The notes under the pieces were generated by a model, which was not told where the DNA came from, ran no database searches, and worked only from the letters and a program-made list of their open reading frames with translations. 64,000 nt of DNA, from positions 325,817,829-325,881,828 of the forward strand of contig CM040125.1 in NCBI GenBank assembly GCA_022559845.1. The letters are read 5' to 3'. Origin of the DNA: Amorphophallus konjac (taxonomy: Eukaryota; Streptophyta; Magnoliopsida; Alismatales; Araceae). Both the position numbers and the translations under genes were made by a program. This document shows positions 25,801 to 33,063 of the stretch, in pieces. Numbering within the stretch: the stretch's first letter is position 1; the number at the start of each line of letters is the position of its first letter.

Positions 25801-27289
25801 ATCCCACATGATTTAGACAAATCATATGCCTGTAATAGATGACAAGAATTTGTCATGCTCCTTGTAAGGATCGCATCATATGGTCTTGTCAAAGTATTTA
25901 TAAAGAAAAGTCTTGTTCAACTTAATACCACTGTAAACCTGAACATTTGGAAACAAAATATAAGATGTAAGGAACCAAATTGAGGAACTCGACAATACAA
26001 CGGATTCCATAGCAAAGATTCAGTAAGACCCTAACACATCATCCTCATGTTAACTGTTGAATGACTTTGCAATTCACTATTGCCAAAAAGCTTTCCAATA
26101 AGATGGAGGAAACAGCACATAATTTCCCATTCCCCTAAATTACAGGCTTCATAGTGTTGAACCATTCTTTTCTTGGAAAACCAAAAGTGTGGAACCATTC
26201 CATCCAGCATCCTTGAATACAATGTGTTGCAAATGTACTGCATGGAGCACATGTTCTTTTCATTGAGTAATTACTTACGCATTTCAGTAACTGCTGCACA
26301 GATCCTTACCATTGGAATGTTGTAACCCAGAACATCATAACAACGTATCTATAAATTGCAGAATTGTCCTGTTAAGGAGAAGAAAATCATCCTATCTGCT
26401 GCATACCTGCCACAGCACAGTCTATAGCCAGAGAAAGAAAACACAAAAGAATTCAAAGAAAGTTCATTCCAAGTGCTATATCTTCAAATGGTCAATAATG
26501 CATCTTCCGAACTGGTAAATAGTTCACCATAAGCTTATCAATTGAGCAATCAAATGGCTGCCACTGTTGTAAGGATGGCAATGTTTGATGGAGTAAAGTG
26601 TTCTACATACTTCTTCATCTGTTGACTTCAGTTATTACACTATATAATTTGTCCGGATGCAAGTCCTCGCCTTCGGAGCTAGAGGCCATCTCTGCTTGCT
26701 GTTTTTATTCACTGTACGGTTGTCTAGCGACCAATTTCCCAAAAAATAATAACAGCAGGCAATCCCATTGTTCAGCATGCAACAAACCACAGATTCTGAA
26801 TGTAACCTCGGATCGATCCTCTAGTTTCTACAGCTAGACGCAGCCCATATAGATGGATTTTTGTCCCCGTGCCTCGCAACAGTTTAATTGTTATGTCAAA
26901 GCTCGGGGGGGGGGGGGGGAAGCAGGGATTAATATGCATACATTTTTAAGGAGGAATAGCCAACTATTGCATCATCTAAACGCAAACGATAAGTTCCCAC
27001 GCCGAACAAAAGAGAAACAAGCAGACGCCATGAGTCCAATAAAAAAGAAATCACCACTCGCTCAAGCAAGTCACTCCTCACCTTCTGCTCGATCTCAGGC
27101 ACCTTGAGGACCTTCAAATTGACCTCCCTCTTTCTGTAAAGCAACAGAGAAAAGGAGAATCCAAAAGGATATATCAGGATCTATCTGCACTCAACTCACA
27201 GATTACGGAACCGACGCAAAAAGATCCCCAGAACCAAAAGGAACTCACATCTCCCGGACGGCTTGATCAAAAACTTTCATGAAATCCAT
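1635..27289 (-). CDS. EPSIN1: Clathrin interactor EPSIN1-like (ENTH-domain epsin), 11 exons
   Basis: Epsins bind phosphoinositides through an N-terminal ENTH domain and recruit clathrin and adaptors. Plant EPSIN1 acts in TGN-to-vacuole traffic. The join on the minus strand is 27289-27249, 27133-27082, 22546-22467, 22335-22257, 22150-22067, 21929-21784, 21641-21402, 9983-9874, 5850-5651, 2647-2263 and 1825-1635. This gives 1608 nt, 535 residues, all GT-AG and in frame. ENTH covers about residues 1-145 (starts [14 protein letters not shown]; includes [13 protein letters not shown] and [20 protein letters not shown]). The tail is disordered: FDDFDPRG near 270, an [13 protein letters not shown] acidic motif near 290-303, DPF at 392-394 (adaptor ear binding), and LIDLN at 465-469 (clathrin box). 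Arabidopsis EPSIN1 has the same motif order. The last exon ends in ESFPGWGL and lacks the longer tail I would expect, so a further 3' exon or alternative splice is possible. Introns 2, 7, 8 and 9 are inflated by transposons. Confidence 0.9.
1826..2262 (-). other. EPSIN1: Epsin intron 10
   Basis: A 437-bp intron with a short TA-rich microsatellite at about 1910-1946. Nothing else was recognised. Confidence 0.6.
2263..2647 (-). CDS. EPSIN1: Epsin exon 10
   Basis: This is the largest exon (385 nt). It contains [12 protein letters not shown] with a DPF adaptor-binding motif, and ends with [19 protein letters not shown], whose LIDLN is a clathrin box. [14 protein letters not shown] is strongly conserved in plant EPSIN1. 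The donor is GTGAGT. Confidence 0.9.
3595..3712. repeat. Imperfect CATA/CATG microsatellite
   Basis: A run of ACATACAT, ATGCATGC and ATATATAT words in epsin intron 9. It makes spurious open frames rich in Cys, His and Ile on both strands. Confidence 0.7.
4470..4675. mobile_element. Foldback / MITE-like inverted repeat
   Basis: Two arms of about 95 bp are near-complementary around a centre at about 4566. The left arm TTTATCGTTCCTGCATTTGT pairs with the right-arm complement TTTATCATTCCCGCATTTGT. No target duplication was confirmed, so the class is unknown. Confidence 0.6.
5079..5153. repeat. 21-bp-stem hairpin in intron 9
   Basis: AGCCCAATTACTATATAAAC at 5079 is matched by its reverse complement at 5133-5153 with one mismatch. 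The pairing extends by GTGA/TCAC in the 33-bp spacer. Confidence 0.7.
5651..5850 (-). CDS. EPSIN1: Epsin exon 9
   Basis: It encodes a tail segment with [16 protein letters not shown] and [13 protein letters not shown], acidic-Leu-Phe motifs typical of clathrin and adaptor-binding epsin tails. It is bounded by TTTCAG and GTTGGA. Confidence 0.88.
7900..8180 (-). mobile_element. Possible tRNA-derived SINE
   Basis: On the minus strand an A-box-like TGGGTTGAACGG (8155-8144) is followed about 30 bp later by a B-box-like GTTCAATTCC (about 8110-8101). This spacing is typical of Pol III promoters. Boundaries and tail are unclear. A 24-bp direct repeat with GCATGTGGCCATTTGG at about 7874 and 7922 lies at its far end. 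Confidence 0.35.
8670..8859 (+). pseudogene. Copia RNase H C-terminal fragment
   Basis: Frame 1 reads [20 protein letters not shown]. After one frameshift near 8755 it reads [18 protein letters not shown] and then [17 protein letters not shown]. This is the classic end of plant Copia pol ([27 protein letters not shown]). It is broken and not functional. Confidence 0.85.
8864..9130 (+). mobile_element. Copia 3' LTR
   Basis: It starts TGTAGACAG immediately after the polypurine run GAGGGGGAG and ends AATATGACA. It contains a TATATATA-like box near 9012 and a CT-rich end. At 267 bp it is typical of short Copia LTRs. Confidence 0.7.
9874..9983 (-). CDS. EPSIN1: Epsin exon 8
   Basis: It encodes [17 protein letters not shown] and the acidic motif [14 protein letters not shown]. 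Its phase matches exon 7 (AG plus T). A small exon hidden in intron 7 cannot be excluded. The donor is GTGTGT. Confidence 0.82.
10251..10547 (-). pseudogene. Coding-like fragment of unknown origin
   Basis: A 98-codon frame on the epsin sense strand has normal protein-like composition ([33 protein letters not shown]) and no repeats. I do not recognise the family. It may be a captured or duplicated exon of another gene, or an unrecognised epsin exon, although exons 7 and 8 already join in phase without it. Confidence 0.4.
10746..11114. mobile_element. hAT MITE, 369 bp
   Basis: It has perfect 8-bp target duplications AAATTAGT (10738-10745 and 11115-11122). Terminal repeats are CTATGTGATC and the complement CTATGTAGTC. 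It carries palindromic CGCCTAGGCG/GCCTAGGC blocks near both ends and has no coding capacity. It belongs to the same family as 15330-17801. Confidence 0.88.
11590..11690. repeat. Left subterminal palindromes of the hAT
   Basis: Clustered copies of TTTCGG, CCGAAA and the palindrome TTTCGGCCGAAA sit within 110 bp of the element end. Such subterminal repeats are transposase-binding sites in hAT elements. Confidence 0.75.
15704..16462 (-). CDS. BED-zinc-finger protein, truncated hAT transposase ORF
   Basis: An uninterrupted 252-codon frame starts [14 protein letters not shown]. The BED finger is at about residues 50-80 ([19 protein letters not shown] with a following C/H pair). Next comes the segment that normally leads into DUF659 ([25 protein letters not shown]). 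From about residue 208 it switches to [19 protein letters not shown], which resembles a hAT C-terminal tail. I infer an in-frame internal deletion that removed the catalytic core. It can bind DNA at most and cannot transpose by itself. Expression is unknown. Confidence 0.7.
   Translation of the reverse strand: MSTPTPTSVSVSGGASSNASTQGPNVEKCRPKDIGWKYGTSANPQNRDEITCNFCKKVCKGGIYRLKQHLGGLGTNVTACHKVPVDVKIEIREYMQNAKKAKVEKLRMVREMEGRDNLLNDSCQSQSLEVNIFDDIISKPPRMKGPLDKFCTPDPEQVKSVRDKKWEKEHRDRVSQYVGRWFYQAGIPFNIVRLPSFQTMLEAVGEDLTWLDVEIAAVVSEEEGPSTRGNQKASSRKEKKHCHISLHKCERC
16805..17280. repeat. GAGAGA-rich minisatellite
   Basis: A degenerate tandem of about 16-18 bp units built from GAGAGTGAGAGATCGGA, within the nested hAT derivative. 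It creates long Ser/Leu-rich false frames on the minus strand. Confidence 0.85.
18008..18780. repeat. Five tandem copies of a 150-154 bp unit
   Basis: Each unit contains GTCAATGAAGCTTAATT-like sequence, CAATTGTGG, GTCGAATTAGACGAAAG, TTAATTACCAA and CAGCATGATCCCA. Copies start near 18016, 18166, 18317, 18470 and 18624, and divergence grows toward the right. They lie between the transposase start and the right end of the hAT. Confidence 0.85.
18890..19078. repeat. CAGCAG-rich tract
   Basis: An interrupted CAG/GCAGCA trinucleotide tract next to the right subterminal region of the hAT. It yields low-complexity Gln/Ala/Ser or Cys/Leu frames but no recognised gene. Confidence 0.8.
19090..19315. 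repeat. Right subterminal palindromes of the hAT
   Basis: At least five blocks of GTTTCGG(C)CGAAAC or GTTTCGGGCGAAAC occur between 19095 and 19312. They mirror the left end at 11590-11690. Confidence 0.75.
19540..19560 (+). promoter_or_regulatory. TATA box of solo LTR D1
   Basis: CCCCATATAAAAGGAGGAGG looks like a canonical plant TATA region within the LTR in plus orientation, followed by a leader-like stretch. Confidence 0.45.
20195..20480. repeat. Degenerate minisatellite in LTR D1
   Basis: About nine units of 30-38 bp are built around AATCCAACGGTCAGAT and TCGATCC. They lie in the downstream part of the solo LTR. Confidence 0.75.
20840..21401 (-). other. EPSIN1: Proximal end of epsin intron 7
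   Basis: Ordinary intron sequence between the solo LTR and the exon 7 donor. Nothing was recognised. Confidence 0.5.
21402..21641 (-). CDS. EPSIN1: Epsin exon 7
   Basis: It starts [14 protein letters not shown] and continues as a Ser/Lys/Asp-rich disordered linker (about residues 161-240). The donor GTACAT lies at the edge of the 11.4-kb transposon-filled intron 7. Confidence 0.85.
21784..21929 (-). CDS. EPSIN1: Epsin exon 6
   Basis: It encodes [20 protein letters not shown] and then [15 protein letters not shown], the C-terminal ENTH helices. The acceptor is GCACAG and the donor GTGAGT. The final AA is completed to Lys by exon 7. Confidence 0.9.
22067..22150 (-). CDS. EPSIN1: Epsin exon 5
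   Basis: It has 28 whole codons: [20 protein letters not shown] then [15 protein letters not shown] is an ENTH hallmark. The donor is GTATGA. Confidence 0.9.
22257..22335 (-). CDS. EPSIN1: Epsin exon 4
   Basis: It completes a split Phe codon and encodes [14 protein letters not shown] followed by [12 protein letters not shown], within ENTH. It is bounded by TTGAAG and GTAAAA. Confidence 0.9.
22467..22546 (-). CDS. EPSIN1: Epsin exon 3
   Basis: It encodes [20 protein letters not shown] then [14 protein letters not shown] is a plant/animal ENTH signature. The acceptor is GCCAG and the donor GTAATC. A 4.5-kb intron separates it from exon 2. Confidence 0.9.
22547..23054 (-). other. EPSIN1: Epsin intron 2, part next to exon 3
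   Basis: About 0.5 kb of AT-rich intron up to the solo LTR target site GTCCT. No feature was recognised. Confidence 0.5.
23060..25313 (-). mobile_element. Solo LTR D2, 2254 bp
   Basis: Read on the minus strand it starts TGTTGCACCCTTTATTTTTC and ends CCGTGACCAACA. Perfect 5-bp target duplications GTCCT flank it at 23055-23059 and 25314-25318. The start and the last 200 bp match solo LTR D1 in intron 7 (shared AATCAAAGGTGTTCAGAC and GCCGATGTAAAT). There is no internal domain and no second LTR. The long open frames across its GC-rich part are chance. Confidence 0.85.
24440..24770 (-). promoter_or_regulatory. GGGTCAA / TTGACCC array (W-box-like cores)
   Basis: About eight copies of TTGACC or its complement GGTCAA occur in 330 bp, several as face-to-face pairs such as GGGTCAAACTGACCCC. 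TTGAC(C/T) is the core bound by WRKY factors. The array is in the first third of the LTR, where U3 would be. Confidence 0.6.
25319..27081 (-). other. EPSIN1: Epsin intron 2, part next to exon 2
   Basis: About 1.8 kb of intron. 25528-25800 has GGTTCCGGTACCGG near one side and CGGTACCAGAACCAG near the other, possibly a small inverted-repeat element without proven ends. A poly-G run lies near 26905-26917. No coding sequence was recognised. Confidence 0.45.
27082..27133 (-). CDS. EPSIN1: Epsin exon 2
   Basis: It is preceded by TTACAG and followed by GTGAGG. It encodes [17 protein letters not shown], a very conserved ENTH segment with basic residues for lipid head groups. It ends in phase 0. Confidence 0.92.
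27249..27289 (-). CDS. EPSIN1: Epsin exon 1
   Basis: It starts at the ATG on 27289 with [13 protein letters not shown], the conserved epsin N-terminus that forms helix 0 of ENTH. It ends GAGAT before GTGAGT. The split Ile codon is completed by exon 2 across a 115-bp intron. Confidence 0.92.
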
Positions 27290-27678
27290 GGTCGCAACGT
27301 CGAAATCTGAAGCTGAAGAAGAACAAAGAAACGAAACCGGACAGCTGAATTGAGAAGTAAAAAAAAAAAGGAGGGACACGCATGGCACTTTCCTATTGGT
27401 ACGTTTTAGTCTTCTGTGGTACAACGGACCTGCGGACCAGATCTAAGAACCTCTCCTCCGACGACGACCTCTCTTCTTCTTCTGCTTCAAGAAAGAAAGA
27501 GAGAGAGAGATGAATCGAGACGACGAAGGAAGAAAAAGGGGATATCTCGGGAGGATTTGGATTATTTTCGGGGTTGCGGGATTGGATGATGAGTTGGCTC
27601 TGCACTGGAAGACTTGACGGACGCGTCTGCGCTTCGGTGTAAGTGGCCGGACTTGACGTGCTGTCGTCGAAAAAAAGA
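27290..27678 (-). promoter_or_regulatory. EPSIN1: Epsin 5' UTR and proximal promoter
   Basis: Read on the minus strand, a CT-rich block (CATCTCTCTCTCTCTTTC, about 27512-27490) precedes the ATG by about 200 bp, like the pyrimidine patch of plant core promoters. No convincing TATA box is seen. The sequence just upstream is a MITE, so the host promoter is short or partly MITE-derived. Confidence 0.5.
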
Positions 27679-27686
27679 GTAAAAAG

Positions 27687-28247
27687 TAGACATGTAAGTG
27701 GAGCGCATAATCTGATATTTGAATTCGTATTTTATTATAATCGGTTGAATATCTGAATCCGACACATTTTATTAAGATATATTTTTATCACTATTTAAAT
27801 TCAAATTCGACAGATATTATCCGAATTTGGATATATCTGACTATCCGATTGGTGTAATCGAATAGTCGAATACCATCCGGATTCGGATATATCCGACTAT
27901 CCGATTAGATATAAAAATATGTTATATATTCATAGTTTTTTAATTTTTAAATATATAAATATATATAATGAATTAAAAATCTAATAAATATAAAATATGA
28001 TTATTAACTGAAAATTTTGAGCCAACCTAAAGTGATTCATGAATAATATCAAAAAAACTCATATTTATATTTGGTCGGATAATATCCGACATGGATATCT
28101 CAATATCCGAATTCGTATCCGATTAATAATCGGATATCCGATATCTGATTAAATTATTCGTTGGATATTTTATTCAGATAATTATCCGATTAAACGAATA
28201 CGAATTCGAATTCGATTCGAATTTTAAACGGATAATTGCCAGGCCTA
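27687..28247. mobile_element. hAT-type MITE upstream of epsin, 561 bp
   Basis: It has perfect 8-bp target duplications GTAAAAAG (27679-27686 and 28248-28255). Ends are TAGACATG and the complement TAGGCCTGGCAA. The interior is AT-rich and packed with ATCCGA, TATCCGAC and CGAATTCG words in both directions. There is no coding capacity. Confidence 0.8.
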
Positions 28248-28292
28248 GTAAAAAGTAAGGCTCACTCCACGCTTTCGATGGGAAGTGGTTTT

Positions 28293-28535
28293 AAATTTTT
28301 TGTTTTTTATTTTTTAGTGATTTTTAAATTATTTTAATTTAAGATATAAATCATATCACTATTAAATTATTTAAAAATAAATAATATATCAAATAAATAA
28401 TATTATTTTTATCTTTTAAAAATAATTTATTTTATTTTTAATTTTTTAAATAATTAGATATGACGTGACTTTTATTTCAAATTAAAATATTTTAAGAGTT
28501 ATTTTAAAATTTTTAAAATTAAAAAATTAAAAACA
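28293..28535. mobile_element. AT-rich foldback element
   Basis: The left arm (ATTATTTTAATTT, ATATCA, TTATTTAAAAA in order) is mirrored by the complement of the right arm over about 100 bp. Ends and target duplication were not resolved. The remainder of 28256-28718 is AT-rich and unassigned. Confidence 0.55.
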
Positions 28536-28639
28536 CATATCAGAGATGTGCATCAAATTAAACTCTGAAAAATCTTGATGCGCCCAGGCATCAAGACTAG
28601 GGATTTTTTTTTATAAGTCGGTCTAACTTTTTGTGAAAT

Positions 28640-28718
28640 TTAATGTGAGACTAAAGTCACCGGTAAGGAGTGTTCAATAAAGATTGGACTCAGATACCAT
28701 TTGTTAGGAATTATTTAT
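28640..28718 (-). mobile_element. Truncated LTR-element edge with primer site
   Basis: On the minus strand CCTAACAAATGGTATCTGAGTCC resembles an LTR end plus an initiator-Met primer site (TGGTATC.GAG). Only the junction remains. It is cut by the LTR starting at 28719. Confidence 0.35.
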
Positions 28719-30953
28719 TGTCACGTCCCGAACTAATAGCAACGAAAATTTACTCAGAACGTGGTAGCGAAACAGTCGTGACAATCAGCGCAAACCATGA
28801 GACACAATATAACCAGAAAATAGACAAAATATGATTTTATTAAAATTTCAAATATAAGTTTATTACAATTTGACTTATTCCAACAGACTCAAAATAAAAG
28901 AAAATTACAAAAGACTCTCAAAGTAGCTAGACTCGACACAAGACTACAAGATTCATCTAAGTTGCTAGAGTTCTCTTCACTCTTGCCCTTGTCCATCTTA
29001 GTCGTATTATTCTTTATTATTATCTGGAAAACATAGAAAAACACTAGGTAAGCAAAATCTCAGTAGGTCTTATATCTCTTGAACCAAGCTAGCTTTAAGT
29101 GATTAATACATTTGACAAGAATATGCATGCAACGATAACTCCAATAATGATCAGGGCTAAAACTGAACATAAGATAGAGCAAGAAATTGAGAGATCATTA
29201 TTTGAACGTACATATATAAACAGATGATAAGTACGTAGAAGAGATGTCATGAAATTCAAGAACAAGATAGGGTACTCCTATTCATGAGAACGTATAAAAT
29301 AACTGTGAATTGGCCATTCAAGAATTTCAATAACAAGTTTACCCATTCCGGGCCATGTCAAATATCATATCAAGAGCATTTATATCATGTCATATCAGTG
29401 TTGGAATTATCTAGATCGAATATTTCTTATCATTGATGTAATGCCACACCTGATCAATCATAGTACTGGTGTATGTCTGGGCTTTGCCTCGCCCTTGGGA
29501 CTAGATCCAAGCCCCTATCAAATAACATTCTAGCATTAAGTATCAATTAGACCCATAGTCCCACGTAAATTTTCTAGACAAGTTTCCACGTCAATTAATG
29601 GTCAAATAGAATTTCAAGAATTTAAACTTGTAGTAATAAAGTTTAGAAGATCCAGAAAGTTGATTCTCCAATGAGATAGTCATGGATGAGGACAATGTCG
29701 AGTTAAATGTCATAGGAAATCATGAAACGCAAGAACCTCGAAAAATTGGCATCCACATAGACTGCCGTGAATTACAAGAATTCGCGACCACTGTTGAAGT
29801 CGCTCATTTCTGTGAACGGTACAGACATGAAGAATTCGCGTCTCTACAGTTAACGCCAATTCAAAGAATCTACGACCGCTGCACCAGTCGCCAATTAAAT
29901 AGCGTCTGGACAGGGTGCCTCAAATTTAAGACTCACATAACACCCCAATTTGGCACTCCATGGATGCTGGGGGTCATGTTTCTTTAGAGTGACGTGACAA
30001 GAAAGGTGCTAAGGTTTTTGTGGTACAACTAGTCCAGTGATCGAAGAGGGAATCCTTCGATATCGAGATCTTACAGAAGTCTTAGAGAAATAAATTCCAA
30101 TCCGGTGAGAGGGATTCCCGACAGAGGGTCCTTCCTTCCCCAAGAAATAAGATGTATAGCATAGAAATCTCAGGAAAACATGGACTATGTCTCGGCAGTG
30201 AGACAATAGTGCCAAGGATCCACGGTATTGGATCAAAACCTCGGTGAAACCATACTGTAAGAATTCACGTCGGGTACATGTGTCGTAAATTCATAAAATT
30301 GCATCCAGAGAATAAGACGTTAATTCCAAATAATTCCAAATTAATTAATTATTTAAATATTAAATAGCGTTGAAGTGACAAACGCATATTAATATGCGAC
30401 TTCCTAGAGAGGTACATATTTAGGAATACGCGTCTATCATTAGGACGTTAATTCAAGATAATTTCAAATTAATTATTAATTACCAAAAAAATAGCGTCTA
30501 CACGCTTGATGCATATTAATCTGCGACCTTCTATAGAGGCACATATTATTAATATGCATCAAGTACCCAGACGCTAATTCTCTAACATCTACGGCCATGA
30601 TCTAATCAAGTTAAACAAATTACTGTTCATTTATTTTAGGGAGTGAACAGTAGCACTTTGAAAATAAAAGGAGATTTTTCGAACTAAAGACATGATAATT
30701 AAGAGAAATATACAAGGATCATGAAAATATGCAGATTGTAATTTTTACTAACTTAGATCATGAGTTATAAATTTTTCAAGATTTGAATGCAACTTTACTG
30801 GGAAAAGGAGTTTGCATCTTCACAGGTGACGCTCATTAATACGCGTCCATAGGCCTATCGTAGATTCAAGAATCCGCGTCGGCCTGGACGGGTGCATATT
30901 AATATGTGTCGACTGCGTCTGTCGCCAATTTTTTTATGCAGAAAAATATACTT
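28719..30953. mobile_element. Partial LTR, family C
   Basis: It starts TGTCACGTCCCGAACTAATAG, a typical gypsy LTR opening, and runs to the insertion point of element B. From about 29700 it is filled with AAT..GCGTC, CGCGTC and GACGTTAATT words. The other end is not in the window, so orientation and status (solo or full) are unknown. Small frames inside it have no domain. Confidence 0.5.
29740..30940. repeat. AATNNGCGTC / GACGNTAATT motif array in LTR C
   Basis: Recurring words such as AATTCGCGTC, AATACGCGTC, AATATGCGAC, AATCTGCGACC and GACGCTAATT occur in both orientations, often as pairs such as GCATATTAATATGC. The units are not in simple tandem. Confidence 0.5.
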
Positions 30954-31734
30954 TGTAATGTCTCGGGTTTTTCGGCTATTTTTTGAATCTGGATCCGTGG
31001 GTTTCGAATCACTTTCGGATGTCTCAGAGCGCGTTTTGTGATTTACGCGTGTTTTTCCCTGACGAGTCTTTGGAACCCTGTGTAGGGTAAATTGTTGCGT
31101 TCTCTTACTTCGGGACGGTAATAATGCGTTGAGCGTGTTCCGAGGATCGAGGAAATGATTTTTTCTAATTTTTCATATTTTTCAGATTTTCCATATATAA
31201 CCATTTTCTTTTCTTCTTCTTCTTCTTCTTCTTTTCTCTCCGTGAGCCGGCCGACCGTTGCAAGCCCTCTCTCCCGTCCAAGCTCGCGGCGCCCTTTCCT
31301 CCTCCGGTGACGGTCTGCGGACCAAGGTGGCGGCGCAGTGACGACGGTGGCGGCGAGGTGGGTGTGGAGGTGGCACTCTCGCGGCGCGGGGCGTGGAACT
31401 CGTGTTCGGCCAAGAATTAGAGATCGGCGGCGATCCGACGGATTTCGAGCTTCTTTGAGGTAGAGGGACGCATCCTTACCTCCTTTCCCGCTTTCCCCGT
31501 GATTTCTAGGCCGTGGGGAGGTCGAGAGGGGCTTGTTTCATGCTGGGAAGGGAAATCGCATGCTTGGGGCTTGAGCGCCGGATCTCACGATTTGTGTGGT
31601 TTTTGGTTGATTTTTGGGTTCCATTTAGTGCCAGAGGGGTAGGGGAAGGATTCCCCTTTTGTTTCCCCTTCACCTGGGGGTGAAAGGGGCGTGGGATCGA
31701 GTTTTTCGTGCGAGGTTCGAGAGCCGGGATCGAC

Positions 31735-32160
31735 TTGGTATCGCGGCGGTCACAGGAGTCGCGTTCTTGAGGAACGTGATGCGTCGATAGGTCGCATTCA
31801 TCGAGGAAGATGAACAGTTAGTCGATCGGGATCGTGCATGCCCGACTCACCATGATGATTGAGATCGCGCCCACCGAAGATACCGCGTTAATGACAAGGC
31901 AGATATGGGTAGCGCGTTCGTCTGAGCGTGTCTGGGGATTTGGCCCAGATCGCGCCCCTTGTGGGCGTCGCGTTTGCTCGATCATTCCCCTTGTGGGCGT
32001 CGCGTTTGCTCGATCGCGCCCACCGTGTTGGGCGTGTTATATTGAGAACGCGCCTACCTCTCAGTGCGCGTTCTCCAGTGATCGCGGCCAGACCCTTGGG
32101 CGCATTAATGTCGCGCCCCTAGTGAAGGTCGTGTTACTGTTCCCTTTCGATCCGTGTTTC
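31735..32160 (+). repeat. GCG-rich palindromic motif array in LTR B
   Basis: Repeated GATCGCGCC, GGGCGTCGCGTTTGCTCGAT (twice, 38 bp apart), GAACGCGCC and GCGCGTT words lie downstream of the TATA region. Confidence 0.6.
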
Positions 32161-33063
32161 ACTCCGGCAGTTTAGCCTTCGGTTAAGCTAGTTTTGGGTC
32201 CGTTGTGGCGAATGGCCCGAGCACCTAGAGCACCCAGTGAGAGCCATAGGCGCGTCCAGGGGTCCCGGAGGTGTGGTTACCTTGGTTTGTGTGCCTGTGT
32301 GATCTAAGGGTTATGGGACCCTGTGTGTGCATCCCGAGCTTTTCGGTCTCGCTAGTCTTGTCACCGAGAGTCGGTGTCGGTGCGGAGGGTTGTCCCTGTA
32401 CCGAGTCAGTGTGTGGCCGGTGGTTTCCATGAGTTGAGTCTTACCTCCAGTGACACGTCCATTAGTCGTAGCCTTCTTACAGCACGCGTGTGCTGACCCA
32501 CCCGGGGGTGGTGGAGCGGCTTACTCGAGAGAGATAATTGTTAGGCTGGTTACCGTAGGGCCCCTTCGCGCAGCCTGAGTCCGGGCTTTGGGGAAGAACC
32601 AGCTAGAGGATCTGACCTAGGGCGTATGGTCTGTGTATGCACACTTGGTTGGGGGCGTCGGACCCGTGCTGATGAGCGCGACCCCAGCTAGTCCTTGTTC
32701 GTGGTACTTGTTGTGTGTCTCAGTCTCCGCCTGGGGCGTCGTAGGGAGAAACTGAGACGCGGTGTAAGACGTTAGGGGACGCATCCGGCTTTACTTCTAG
32801 TGGGTGGTGCTCCTGTCTCCTGGCAGGTACGGACTTATTTTCCCATTGGTTCGAGGTCGGTTTGTTCGGTACAGTTAGTTGTAGAGAGTTTATCTGTTTA
32901 TTTATTATTGCTTGCTGCTACTGTCGTACTCCCGCTAGGTAGCGTTACCTTTCGTGCTTGTTCACGCTTTGCTGTCTTGTTTCTCTCGTGCGAGGTGGGG
33001 GTCCGCGGGATCCCTACTGAGCCTATGAAATGAGGCTCACCCATGTGTTTTTAGGTGAGGCGG

